From the NCBI RefSeq assembly GCF_021044685.1, contig NZ_CP088014.1:186001-250000 (forward strand): DNA of 64,000 nucleotides. The letters are read 5' to 3'. This DNA comes from Bradyrhizobium daqingense. Lineage in GTDB: Bacteria > Pseudomonadota > Alphaproteobacteria > Rhizobiales > Xanthobacteraceae. Each line of letters opens with the position of its first letter. The stretch's first letter is position 1. The position numbers and the translations under genes were made by a program. The notes beneath the pieces are model-generated. The model was given only the letters and a program-made list of their open reading frames with translations, had not been told where the DNA came from and made no database searches. Positions 8,165 to 16,352 of the stretch are shown in pieces.

Positions 8165-8995
8165 ATGACCACGGAAACCACCATCGACACCGGCACGAAC
8201 GAACTCCTCTGCGTCATTCGCGACCGCGTCGCAATCATCACGCTGAATCGGCCGGAGGCGCGTAACTCGCTGTCGGATGCGCTGACGCCGGCACTGCGCA
8301 CGATGATCCGGAGCTGCGGCGAGAGCCCCGATGTCGGCGCGCTGCTGCTCACCGGGGCGGGCGAAGCCTTCTGCGCCGGCGGCAACGTCAAGGGCATGGG
8401 CGCGCATCGCGATCCGAAGAAGCTGGAGATGTCGCTGGAAGATCGCATCGCCGATCTGCAGGAGCGGCAGCGGCTGCTCACGGGCGCGCTGGTGTCGGTG
8501 CGCAAGCCGACCATCGCCGCCCTGCCCGGCCCCGCGGTCGGCGCGGGACTCGCCATCGCCATGGCCTGCGACATCCGCATCGCCGCCCAATCGGCCTTCG
8601 TCGCCACCGGTTATGCCCGCATCGCGCTCAGCGGCGATTACGGCATCGCCTGGCTGCTCACCCGCCTCGTCGGCACCGCGAGGGCGCGCGAATTGATGTT
8701 CACCGGCGACCGCGTCGATGCTGCCAGGTGCGAGGCCATCGGCCTCGTCAATCGCGTCGTGCCGGACGACAAGCTGCAATCAGAAGCTTTCACGTTGGCA
8801 AAGTCGCTCGCCGAAGGCCCGCGCCTGGCGCTGCGCTACATGAAGGACAATCTCGACGAAGCCGTGCTGTTCGACTTCGAAACCGCTCGCGACCATGAGG
8901 CCGAACGGCTGGTGCGCCTGACCACGACCGCGGATCACAAGGAGGCCGTGCAGGCCTTCATCGAGAAGCGCAAGGCGGTGTTTACGGGGAAGTAA
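8165..8995 (+). CDS. enoyl-CoA hydratase/isomerase (crotonase) family protein
   Basis: A 276-residue crotonase. The oxyanion-hole segments are GAGEAFCAGGNVKGMG (residues 64-79) and PAVGAGLAIAMACDIRIA (123-140). The two catalytic glutamates of classical enoyl-CoA hydratase are not evident: the first position is a Leu/Ala in GAGLAI, and the second segment reads GYARIALSGDYG. Asp158 may be the acid/base, as in some isomerases. Start ATG 8165 has GGGAGG upstream. It acts on a CoA thioester, but hydratase versus isomerase activity cannot be settled. It is near the acyl-CoA dehydrogenase/SDR/ADH group. Confidence 0.88.
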   Translation: MTTETTIDTGTNELLCVIRDRVAIITLNRPEARNSLSDALTPALRTMIRSCGESPDVGALLLTGAGEAFCAGGNVKGMGAHRDPKKLEMSLEDRIADLQERQRLLTGALVSVRKPTIAALPGPAVGAGLAIAMACDIRIAAQSAFVATGYARIALSGDYGIAWLLTRLVGTARARELMFTGDRVDAARCEAIGLVNRVVPDDKLQSEAFTLAKSLAEGPRLALRYMKDNLDEAVLFDFETARDHEAERLVRLTTTADHKEAVQAFIEKRKAVFTGK

Positions 8996-9001
8996 GCGGC
9001 G

Positions 9002-9038
9002 CAAAAAAATACCCGGCGCTGGCTTGGCCAGGCCGGGC
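9002..9038 (-). terminator. intrinsic terminator of the GNAT gene
   Basis: Read on the minus strand, CCCGGC...GCCGGG arms (9012-9017/9032-9037) with an inner TGGC/GCCA stem are followed by a run of seven T (A-run at 9003-9009 on plus). This is a classical rho-independent terminator lying directly after the GNAT stop. Confidence 0.8.
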
Positions 9039-9049
9039 TTGCAGTGGTG

Positions 9050-9673
9050 TCAGGCCGAGGCTGAGGGGCTATCGGCCTGACGGGAAAGTGCAGCGAGGCG
9101 CCCGCTCGCACAGGGAATGTCTTTCGGCGCGACCGCGATCTCCTTGTCGAAGCGCACCAGCTTCCAATCGTCGGGATGGTTGACGAAGGCGAAGCCGGAC
9201 TTGCGCGCCAGCGAAATCATCGTCTCGTTGGAGCGCAGCGTGTCGCCGAAGATATGCTCAGCGCCCAGCGCAGCGGCGCGGCATTCGAGGTTCTTCAGAA
9301 GCGCGTTGGCGATGCCCTGACCCTGCCAACGGTCGTCGACCGACATGCCGAACTCGACCGTCGCGGTTTCCGCATGGAGCGCATAACGCATCTCGGCGAC
9401 GATGGTCTCGAAGCCATCGACCATCATGGTCGCGACGACGGTGAAGCGCTCGTGCCCCCCGACCTCGAGGAAATCGTGCAGCAATCCCTTCGGCAGTTCG
9501 CTGATCGCGCCGAAAAAGCGGTTGTAACGCGAGCGGGTCGAGAGCGAGCGGAAATAGTGCTGGAGCTCGTCGGTATCGCGCGGCTCGACGAAGCGGACGG
9601 TGACGGCCTCACCCTGCCGGGTGCGCAGCGTATCCGAATATTGCGAGAGGTCTTCGAGGCGAAGCGTGCTCAT
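9050..9673 (-). CDS. GNAT family N-acetyltransferase
   Basis: A 207-residue protein with the acetyl-CoA pyrophosphate loop DDRWQGQGIANALL, followed by a helix and a final strand, which marks the GNAT fold. N-terminal sequence MSTLRLEDLSQYSDTLRT precedes the domain. The chosen start is ATG 9673, where family-like sequence begins; the frame continues open to 9772 with low-complexity Arg/Pro sequence. The Shine-Dalgarno is weak. It transfers an acetyl group from acetyl-CoA to an unknown amine, protein or small molecule, in the cytosol. It ends at a clear intrinsic terminator and is convergent with the crotonase gene. Confidence 0.85.
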   Translation of the reverse strand: MSTLRLEDLSQYSDTLRTRQGEAVTVRFVEPRDTDELQHYFRSLSTRSRYNRFFGAISELPKGLLHDFLEVGGHERFTVVATMMVDGFETIVAEMRYALHAETATVEFGMSVDDRWQGQGIANALLKNLECRAAALGAEHIFGDTLRSNETMISLARKSGFAFVNHPDDWKLVRFDKEIAVAPKDIPCASGRLAALSRQADSPSASA

Positions 9674-9740
9674 GACACATGCCGTGGGAAAGAGGACCGC
9701 CGGCGCCCCTGTGCTCAGGCGGCGCCGGCTTGGCGGCCAA

Positions 9741-9944
9741 TCAGGCCCGCCAGAAGGGCTTTTCGGCCTCATAGGCGACGTCTGACCAGGACAGGCCTAC
9801 GTCCTGGAGATCCCGGGCCGTCCAGTTGGAGAGCTCGCGCCTGTTGCGGTAGCGCTCGTGCCAGACATGGAGGGTGTCACCGATCTGGTAGAGCAGACCA
9901 AGTGCATGATGATTTGTCATCGAATTCTGGGTCAAAATAGACAT
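9741..9944 (-). CDS. DUF1127 (YjiS-like) small protein
   Basis: A 67-residue protein. The signature is W-x-E-R-Y-R-N-R-R-E-L-S-N-W followed by ARDLQDVGLSWSD and the C-terminal EAEKPFWRA, typical of DUF1127 in alphaproteobacteria. Start ATG 9944 has AAGGAG about 7 nt upstream. Some DUF1127 proteins are Arg-rich regulators of phosphate, carbon or RNA metabolism; no role is shown here. It is divergent from the LysR regulator 110 bp away, a typical arrangement for a regulator and its target, though this is only inference. Confidence 0.9.
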   Translation of the reverse strand: MSILTQNSMTNHHALGLLYQIGDTLHVWHERYRNRRELSNWTARDLQDVGLSWSDVAYEAEKPFWRA

Positions 9945-10054
9945 CTTCAGCTCCTTGAGCTAAGTTGACTGCTAGTATCTGCCTGCTGTTGCGCCGCGAC
10001 AAACGACAATTTGTACCTTTTCGCATGAAATAACGTCATGTATCCTGCTGCCAG

Positions 10055-10954
10055 ATGACTGCCAGATTGCCCTCTCTCAACGGATTGCGGGCGTTCGAGG
10101 CCGCCGCGCGCCATCTCAGCTTCACGCTGGCCGCGAGCGAGCTGAACGTGACCCAGACCGCGATCAGCCATCAGATCCGGCGGCTGGAGGAGGAGCTCGG
10201 CATCCGCCTGTTCGTCCGGCAGAACCGCGCGCTGGCGCTGACGCCGGAGGCGCGCGACTACCTCCCTGGTGTGCGTGCCGCCTTCAACGACCTGCGCCTC
10301 GCCACCGACCGCCTGCTGCGCAAGGACGACGACAAGGTGCTGACGGTATCGACACTGGCGTCGCTGGCCGCAAAATGGCTGCTGCCGCGGCTCGCCGATT
10401 TCCAGGAGCAGCATCCCGGCATCGATGTCCGCATCACCACTTCGACCAGCCTGGTGGATTTCCAGCGCGACGACGTCGATGCCGCGATTCGCTACGGCCG
10501 CGGCCAATGGCCGGGACTGCGCGCCGACTGGCTGATGGCGGATGAGCTGTTCCCGGTGTGCAGCCCGTCGCTGCTTCGTGGCGACAAGCCGCTGCGCCGG
10601 CCGGAGGACCTGCGAAACCATCCGTTACTGCACACCTCGAATGCCAACAGCGACGATTGGCGGCTGTGGCTGACCGCGGCCGGCCTGCCCTCCGATATCG
10701 CGAGGCACCCCGGGATCACCTTCGACATGATCTTCATGACCATCCAGGCCGCGATCGACGGTATCGGGGTGGCGATGGGGCGGACGTCCTACGTCCAGGA
10801 CGACATCGCCAAGGGCCGGCTGGTGGTGCCCTTCAAGATCGCGCTACCGGCGGACGCCGGCTTCTACCTGGTCTCGCCGGAAGGCCGCCGCGAGGCGCCG
10901 AAACTGGTCGCTTTCCGGGACTGGATGATCGCTGCAGCGCAAAATAAAGCCTGA
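10055..10954 (+). CDS. LysR-type transcriptional regulator (GcvA-like)
   Basis: A 299-residue regulator. Residues 5-65 form the winged helix-turn-helix (LRAFEAAARHLSFTLAASEL, then QTAISHQIRRLEEELG). Residues 90-299 form the periplasmic-binding-protein-like effector domain with LVDFQRDDVDAAIRYGRG, typical of the GcvA/AmpR branch. The intergenic space to the divergent DUF1127 gene presumably holds its operator, and autoregulation is common for the family. The MFS transporter starts 145 bp downstream on the same strand and is another possible target. The effector is unknown. Confidence 0.92.
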   Translation: MTARLPSLNGLRAFEAAARHLSFTLAASELNVTQTAISHQIRRLEEELGIRLFVRQNRALALTPEARDYLPGVRAAFNDLRLATDRLLRKDDDKVLTVSTLASLAAKWLLPRLADFQEQHPGIDVRITTSTSLVDFQRDDVDAAIRYGRGQWPGLRADWLMADELFPVCSPSLLRGDKPLRRPEDLRNHPLLHTSNANSDDWRLWLTAAGLPSDIARHPGITFDMIFMTIQAAIDGIGVAMGRTSYVQDDIAKGRLVVPFKIALPADAGFYLVSPEGRREAPKLVAFRDWMIAAAQNKA

Positions 10955-11098
10955 AAAATCATCAGCTTCCCGGGCAAAATCGGTTGACTCGCCTCGTCCC
11001 GCGCGGGAAGGGGTATGGCAGATTGTCGCAGCATCAATCTGTCGCCTTGCCGAAAGAACGGTTTTCGGCCGGCCACGCCTTTCCAAGGGGAGAACGCC

Positions 11099-12427
11099 AT
11101 GGCTGGATCAGCCGCATCGACCAATCCACCCGCGATCAAATCGCGCATCGGCGCCATCCTGCGCGCGACCTCGGGCAATTTCCTCGAACAGTTCGACTTC
11201 TTCCTGTTCGGCTTCTATGCCGCCGCAATCGGCAAGGCGTTCTTCCCCTCCACCAACGAAACAGCCTCGCTGCTCAACACATTCGGCGTGTTTTGGCTTG
11301 GCGCCCTCATGCGCCCCGTGGGCGCGATCGTGCTTGGCGCCTATATCGACCGCATCGGCCGCCGCCAGGGCCTGATCGTCACCCTCGGCATCATGGCGTT
11401 CGGCACCGTCGTCATCGCGTTCTGCCCGAGCTACGAAACCATCGGCATCGCGGCGCCGATCATCGTGCTGATCGGCCGGCTGCTGCAAGGCTTCTCGGCG
11501 GGCGTCGAGCTCGGCGGCGTGTCAGTGTATCTCGCGGAAATCGCAACGCCCGGCAATCGCGGCTTCTACACCTCGTTCCAATCGGCAAGCCAGCAGGTCG
11601 CGATCTTCGTGGCCTCGATCCTCGGCTTCATCCTCTCCGAGGTGATGCCGGCCGACACGGTAGCCGCCTGGGGCTGGCGCATTCCCTTTTTCGTGGGCTG
11701 CCTGATCATTCCGCTGATCTTCGTCCTGCGGCGGACGCTGGAGGAGACGCCGGCCTTCCTCGCCATGAGGAAGCATCCGACGACGCGCGAGGTGTTCGCC
11801 TCCGCTCTCACCAACTGGCGCATCGTCGTGCTCGGCATGATGATCGCGATCCTGACCACGACGACGTTCTATTTCGTCACCGTCTATACGCCGACCTTCG
11901 GCAAGACCGTGCTGAAGCTGTCGACGCAGGACGCGTTGCTGGTGACCCTGCTGGTGGCAGTGAGCAACTTCATCTGGAATCCGGTCGGCGGCGCGCTGTC
12001 CGACCGCATCGGCCGCAAGCCGGTGCTGCTCGCCATCGCCGGCCTCTCGCTCGTCACCGCCTATCCGGCGCTGCACTGGCTGGTGGCGGCGCCGACCTTC
12101 GGCAAGCTGCTCGCGGTCGAGATGATGTTCTCGTTCTATTTCGGCGTCTATAGCGGCACCATGTTAGGCGCCCTCGTCGAGATCGTGCCGGCGCATGTGC
12201 GCACCACCTGCTTCTCGCTCGCCTTCGCGCTCGCCGCCGCCCTGTTCGGCACCTTCACGCCATTCGCCTCGACCTGGCTGATCGAGCGCACCGGCGACAA
12301 GGCCGCGCCCGGCTTCTGGCTGATGTTCGCCGCCCTGCTCGGCATCATCGCGGCCTCGACGGTGTATCGCGGCGGCGGCACAGTGCCGGCCTATGATGCG
12401 GTGCCGGAGCCGGTGGCGGGGCATTAG
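11099..12427 (+). CDS. MFS transporter, metabolite:H+ symporter type
   Basis: A 442-residue integral membrane protein with about 12 hydrophobic helices. DRIGRRQGL between TM2 and TM3 and its counterpart [10 protein letters not shown] in the second half are the MFS loop motifs. The N-terminus ([18 protein letters not shown]) and overall pattern resemble the citrate/tricarballylate/dicarboxylate MHS symporters. Start ATG 11099 has AAGGGGAG at good spacing. It probably imports an organic acid with protons across the inner membrane. The ligand is inferred only from family; the upstream LysR gene may control it. Confidence 0.88.
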   Translation: MAGSAASTNPPAIKSRIGAILRATSGNFLEQFDFFLFGFYAAAIGKAFFPSTNETASLLNTFGVFWLGALMRPVGAIVLGAYIDRIGRRQGLIVTLGIMAFGTVVIAFCPSYETIGIAAPIIVLIGRLLQGFSAGVELGGVSVYLAEIATPGNRGFYTSFQSASQQVAIFVASILGFILSEVMPADTVAAWGWRIPFFVGCLIIPLIFVLRRTLEETPAFLAMRKHPTTREVFASALTNWRIVVLGMMIAILTTTTFYFVTVYTPTFGKTVLKLSTQDALLVTLLVAVSNFIWNPVGGALSDRIGRKPVLLAIAGLSLVTAYPALHWLVAAPTFGKLLAVEMMFSFYFGVYSGTMLGALVEIVPAHVRTTCFSLAFALAAALFGTFTPFASTWLIERTGDKAAPGFWLMFAALLGIIAASTVYRGGGTVPAYDAVPEPVAGH

Positions 12428-12432
12428 ACGGT

Positions 12433-12538
12433 GTCATTCCGGGGCGCCTCACAGAGGCGAACCCGGAATCCATGTCTCCCAGCACTCCTATCGCACGATG
12501 GATTCCGGGTTCGGTCCTGCGGACCGCCCCGGAATGAC
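12433..12538. repeat. dispersed palindromic repeat (family C)
   Basis: Arms GTCATTCCGGGGCG...GAACCCGGAATCCAT pair with ATGGATTCCGGGTTC...CGCCCCGGAATGAC, giving a single long hairpin. It lies between convergent genes (MFS on plus, Rieske on minus). Related copies are nested at 28382-28459 and shortened at 58200-58235. Confidence 0.85.
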
Positions 12539-12547
12539 AGTGGAGGG

Positions 12548-12961
12548 CTACAGATCCACCACCACGTAGTCGCTCTCGATGCTGACCGGGATGGTCTCGG
12601 CAACATACGGCCCCTTCACCACGCTGGCGCCCGGCTCGACATGGGCGGGATAGGCCTTCACGCGGAAGCGGCGGGGGTCGCAATAGGATTGGCCGGTGCG
12701 GATGTCGAACTCCCAACCGTGCCAGGGGCAGCGGATGATCTCGCCGAGCTTGGTATATTCGATTTCACCGGGATCGCTGGATTGCGCGAGCCCGATCAGC
12801 GGGCCCTCGCACAGCGCAGCGCCCTGATGCGGGCAGCGGTTCATCAGACCGAAATATTCGCCCTTGATGTTGAAGACCGCGATCGGCCGTCCATCGATCT
12901 CCAGGAATTTTCGCGTGCCCGGCGGAAGCTCGTCGACAGCGGCAATCACATGACGCGCCAT
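12548..12961 (-). CDS. Rieske [2Fe-2S] ferredoxin-like protein
   Basis: A 137-residue soluble protein. It has two Rieske ligand boxes: CPHQGAALC (Cys-x-His) and CPWHGWEFD (Cys-x-x-His), about 45 residues apart. No signal peptide or catalytic domain is present, so it is a ferredoxin-type electron carrier rather than an oxygenase alpha subunit. The start ATG overlaps the stop of the upstream amidohydrolase by one base (TGATG), implying translational coupling. It likely supplies electrons to an oxygenase or demethylase not encoded next to it. It is the last gene of the three-gene amidohydrolase operon. Confidence 0.93.
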   Translation of the reverse strand: MARHVIAAVDELPPGTRKFLEIDGRPIAVFNIKGEYFGLMNRCPHQGAALCEGPLIGLAQSSDPGEIEYTKLGEIIRCPWHGWEFDIRTGQSYCDPRRFRVKAYPAHVEPGASVVKGPYVAETIPVSIESDYVVVDL

Positions 12962-14070
12962 CAAGCCAGTCCGTAAAGCTTCTTCGCATTGCCGAGATAG
13001 AAGGCTTCGCGATTGGCTTCGCTGACACCCGCCGGCAGCACGCGCGATGGCTCGTCATAGTCCCAATGCGGATAGTCGGTTGCGAACAAGAGCCGGTCCC
13101 AGCCGATCCAGTTGATGACGTCGAACAGATCCTCGCGCCGCTCCGGATCTTCCATCGGCTGCGTCGTCCACCACACCTGGTCGCGGATATATTCGGACGG
13201 CGGCCGCTTCACATGCGGCACCTCGCTCCGAAGGCGCTGCCAGACCTTGTCGAGCCGCCATGCCAGCGACGGCGCCCAGCCGAAGCCGGCCTCGATCATC
13301 ACCATCTTCAGTTTCGGGAAGCGCTCGAATACGCCTTCCAGCACGAGGCTCGCCAGCGCCGATTGCTGGCACTGCGAATGTCCCACCATCTCCTCGATGT
13401 AATAGGATGGCCAGCCCGACGGCGTGATCGGATTGCCGCCGAAGCCGAAGGCGTGCACGCCGACGGGAAGGCCGGCCTCTTCCGCGGCCTGGTAGATCGG
13501 CCAGTAACGGCGCTGGCCGAGCGGCTCGACATTGCGGCTGAGCAGCAGCACCTGGACGAAATTCTTGTCGCCGGCGCGCTCGCGGATTTCGGCGGCGGCC
13601 GACAGCCCGTCCTCATTGCCGACGACGATGGACGCCTTCAGCCGCTTGTCCTTGCTGGTCCATTTGTCGATCTGCCAGTCGTTGATCGCCGAGCACAGAG
13701 CGGCCGAGAGCTCGTGATTGCGAATGCCCTGCCCGGTGTTGAGCGGATTGAGCACGCCCAATTGCACGTTGTTGGGATCGAGCAGTTGCTTCTGCATGAA
13801 GGCGAGTGAGGAGCCTTGCGGCCCGCCTTCCGGCGGATAGGCATCGCGGCGGGAGGCGTTGGGCTGGGCCTTCGGATAGGGCGGGCCTTCCATCATGCCC
13901 TGATAGGCATGGACGCCGTAGATCTCGAGGTGATGCTGCCAGCGTTTGGCGAGATAGGGATAGAGTTCGGTGCGGGTGGCGCGGGCCGGATGGATGTCGC
14001 AATCCGCGATCGCGGTTTTCGTCGTCAGTGGGGAAGCAGCTTCTTGGCTCTCGCGGAACTGGATATTCAT
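12961..14070 (-). CDS. amidohydrolase 2 family (ACMSD-like) metal-dependent hydrolase
   Basis: A 369-residue TIM-barrel metalloprotein. It has the N-terminal metal motif DCDIHP (Asp25, His27), a mid-barrel GVHAFG and the C-terminal FATDYPHWD, typical of the amidohydrolase-2/ACMSD group, which decarboxylates or hydrolyses ring compounds. Start ATG 14070 has AAAGGAGG 8 nt upstream. It is the middle gene of a minus-strand operon, overlapping the Rieske gene by one base and lying 25 bp after its own frameshifted paralog. The pair together with a Rieske carrier suggests aromatic or heterocyclic degradation. The substrate is unknown. Confidence 0.9.
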   Translation of the reverse strand: MNIQFRESQEAASPLTTKTAIADCDIHPARATRTELYPYLAKRWQHHLEIYGVHAYQGMMEGPPYPKAQPNASRRDAYPPEGGPQGSSLAFMQKQLLDPNNVQLGVLNPLNTGQGIRNHELSAALCSAINDWQIDKWTSKDKRLKASIVVGNEDGLSAAAEIRERAGDKNFVQVLLLSRNVEPLGQRRYWPIYQAAEEAGLPVGVHAFGFGGNPITPSGWPSYYIEEMVGHSQCQQSALASLVLEGVFERFPKLKMVMIEAGFGWAPSLAWRLDKVWQRLRSEVPHVKRPPSEYIRDQVWWTTQPMEDPERREDLFDVINWIGWDRLLFATDYPHWDYDEPSRVLPAGVSEANREAFYLGNAKKLYGLA

Positions 14071-14095
14071 CGCCTTGCCTCCTTTGGCAGCGGGC

Positions 14096-15153
14096 TCATT
14101 TCAGGCGGGGATAGGTCGCATGCGGATTGTCGATCATGATCTTGCGCACGAGATCGGGGGACAGACCTTCGGGCAGCGCGTCCGGGCCATCGAACTGCCA
14201 GTGCGGATAGTCCGTGGAGAATAGGACCAATTCGTCCGACTGCATATGATCAAACAGGCGATTTAATGTCGCCTCGTCTGGCGGTGCATCAAATGGTTGT
14301 AACGAGAAGCGTATGTTGCTGCGCACAATCTCCTGCGGCGCGCGATCGACCCAAGGCGTCTCCATCCGCACCCCGCGCCAGAACTTGTGCAGGCGCCAGA
14401 GGTAAGGCGAGATCCAGGAGACGCCGGATTCCAGCATCACCATTTTCAGCGCGGATATTTTGCGAACACGCCCTCCACGATCAGGCTGGTAAGCTGGGTC
14501 TGGAACGCCTGGGCCTGACCGACATAATCCTCGATGTGATAGGAACCCCATCCCACCGAGGTCGGCGGATTGTGATAGGCGGAACCGGCGTGGATGCCGA
14601 CCGGGAGTTCCAGACGCTCCGCGGCCGCATAGATCGGCCAGAGCGCGCGCTTGCCGAGTGGCATATCGCCCATGACCAGCATCAGCACTTGCACGAAACG
14701 CCGGTCCTGCGCGCAACGCTCGATCTCGGCAACGGCCTTCTCGACGCTTTGCGTGGGGATCACGATCGAGCCGCGCAGGCGGGGGTCGCGATCGAGCCAC
14801 TCCTTGGCGAGCCAGTCGTTCAACGCGCGGCAGAACGCCGCCTGCATGTCCTCGGAGAACACCATCTGCACGCCATAGAGCGGATTGCAGATGGCGAGCT
14901 TCAGCTGGAAAGGATCGAGCACATGGCGCTGCATGTCCGCCAGGCTTTCGCCGGGTTTGCCGGTCTCGGGGCGCCAATCGGGCCGCGACACGATCGGCGA
15001 TTTCTCGGGATAGGATTGCGAGACGAGATCGACCATGCCGCGCGTCGTCACCTGATCGCGCCAGTAATCGTTCAAATACGGCAACAGGCTGGTCAGATGC
15101 GGCACAGCCGGATGAACATCGCAATCCACCCCGCCAGCGATCAGGGACGCCAT
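14096..15153 (-). pseudogene. amidohydrolase 2 family gene with a single-base frameshift
   Basis: The start ATG 15153 (AAGGAG upstream, DCDVHP near the N-terminus) opens a frame that stops at 14446, just after VEGVFAKYPR. The remaining family sequence (LKMVMLESG ... FSTDYPHWQFD ... DNPHATYPRLK) continues one frame over to 14096. The intact neighbour reads FPKLKMVMIEAG across the same point, so one base is missing around 14449-14452 (CGCTG where CGNCTG is expected). The total span is 1058 nt, one short of 353 codons. The C-terminal metal/catalytic Asp-His segment lies after the break, so the truncated product should be inactive. A sequencing error is the main alternative. Confidence 0.85.
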
Positions 15154-15295
15154 GACGTCTCCTTCACGTTTCCTCGTCTCGTTCTGTCTTGTCCGCCATT
15201 CAAGCAGGCCTGCCCGTCGCCCGCAACTCGGCCAAGCCTTCTGTCATATGCTAGGAAGGCTGGGCTCGGTTGCGAGGGAATGAGAGGTCAAAGGG

Positions 15296-15778
15296 ATGAA
15301 AGAGCTCCTCGGCATTGCAGATCAGGTCGCCGCCAAACTGATCGCGCGCAAGCAGACCATTGCGGTGGCGGAATCCTCCGCCGGCGGGCTGATCTCGGCC
15401 AGCCTGCTCGCCGTGCCCGGCGCGTCCGCCTATTTCCTCGGTGGTGCCGTGGTCTACACCCGCGATGCCCGGCGTGCGCTGATGGATATTTCGGATGAAG
15501 GAATGAAGGGCTTTCGCTCCTCCTCGGAGCCCTATGCGCAATTGCTTGCCGAGCGGATGCGCAGCCGCTTCAGCTCCGACTGGGGCCTCTCCGAGACCGG
15601 CGCCGCCGGTCCCACCGGCAATCGCTACGGCGATGCCGCGGGCCATAGCTGCATGGCGGTCGCAGGGCCGGCCGCAGAGGTGATGACGCTGGAGACTGGT
15701 AGCAACGACCGGTTCGGCAACATGCAGGTCTTTGCGGCGACCGCGCTGAAGCTGCTGCTGAAGAAGCTGGAGGGGTGA
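15296..15778 (+). CDS. CinA C-terminal domain protein (nicotinamide-nucleotide amidase, PncC-like)
   Basis: A 160-residue single-domain protein. AESSAGGLISASLL (residues 25-38) holds the catalytic serine, and ETGAAGPTGNRYGD is the second active-site loop of the CinA_C/PncC fold. Single-domain members such as E. coli PncC (about 165 residues) deamidate nicotinamide mononucleotide in NAD recycling, and the length matches that class. The start ATG 15296 follows AGAGG. It is divergent from the amidohydrolase operon. The DNA-uptake-linked CinA N-terminal domain is absent. Confidence 0.88.
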   Translation: MKELLGIADQVAAKLIARKQTIAVAESSAGGLISASLLAVPGASAYFLGGAVVYTRDARRALMDISDEGMKGFRSSSEPYAQLLAERMRSRFSSDWGLSETGAAGPTGNRYGDAAGHSCMAVAGPAAEVMTLETGSNDRFGNMQVFAATALKLLLKKLEG

Positions 15779-15825
15779 ACGAGCGCGACTCAAGCGAGTC
15801 GGAACGAGGTCACCGCAACACTGCT

Positions 15826-15928
15826 GTCATCGCCCGGCTTGACCGGGCGATCCAGTACTCCGAGGGCGGTTGTGATCGAATCGATGGGCCGCGGCGTGCT
15901 GGATGCCCCGGTCGAGCCGGGCCATGAC
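15826..15928. repeat. dispersed palindromic repeat (family B)
   Basis: GTCATCGCCCGGCTTGACC and GTCGAGCCGGGCCATGAC mark the ends, with ATCCAGTACTCCG inside. It matches the copy at 4071-4174 in layout. It lies between convergent genes (CinA-like on plus, DUF1488-like on minus). Confidence 0.82.
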
Positions 15929-15947
15929 GGCGGAGGGTGTGACCACG

Positions 15948-16223
15948 TCACCTTCCCAAATGCCGCATGAAAATCCGCACCACATAGCCTGAAAACCGCG
16001 GCGCTTCGTCGTAGAGGTCGGATGCGATCCGTTCGATGGTCTCGCGCAGCGACAGGAATTGCGCCTGGCGTGCGCTGCTTTCGGTGCCCTGCATGCCCGC
16101 GAGCTCGTCCATCGCGGCGTCGCTGATCTGACACTGCACCACATCGCCGTCGTTGAGCATGGTGAAGCGAAAGGCCAGCCGTTCCAGATCATGGCCAATG
16201 ATCTTGTCGCGCGTCAGCGGCAT
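15948..16223 (-). CDS. DUF1488-like small protein
   Basis: A 91-residue protein starting MPLTRDKIIG, with FRFTMLNDGDVVQCQISDAA in the middle and a helical C-terminus (IERIASDLYDEAPRF). The 'hydrophobic strand, short turn, V-x-C-x-I-S' core and length resemble DUF1488, a family of unknown function. Start ATG 16223 is preferred; the frame continues to 16319 without family-like sequence. The start is immediately preceded by a perfect 13-bp inverted repeat that would hide the ribosome-binding region. Convergent with the CinA-like gene. The family call is moderate. Confidence 0.65.
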   Translation of the reverse strand: MPLTRDKIIGHDLERLAFRFTMLNDGDVVQCQISDAAMDELAGMQGTESSARQAQFLSLRETIERIASDLYDEAPRFSGYVVRIFMRHLGR

Positions 16224-16226
16224 CCG

Positions 16227-16258
16227 ATTGTCCCGTTCGCGCCCCCGAACGGGACAAT
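16227..16258. promoter_or_regulatory. perfect 13-bp inverted repeat in the leader of the DUF1488-like gene
   Basis: ATTGTCCCGTTCG and CGAACGGGACAAT pair perfectly around a 6-nt loop (16240-16245). On the minus-strand transcript the hairpin ends three bases before the AUG and contains the only GGGA-like ribosome-binding sequence. It could be an operator dimer site or a translation-blocking hairpin. No T-run follows, so it is not a normal terminator. Confidence 0.6.
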
Positions 16259-16352
16259 GCTGAAAATCTGACGCCTTGTCACTACCCGCGCCAATGGGGA
16301 TGGCTCGCGCCGAAACCATCGACGGCGCGGCTCCGCGAGCGCCGCTCCAGCA

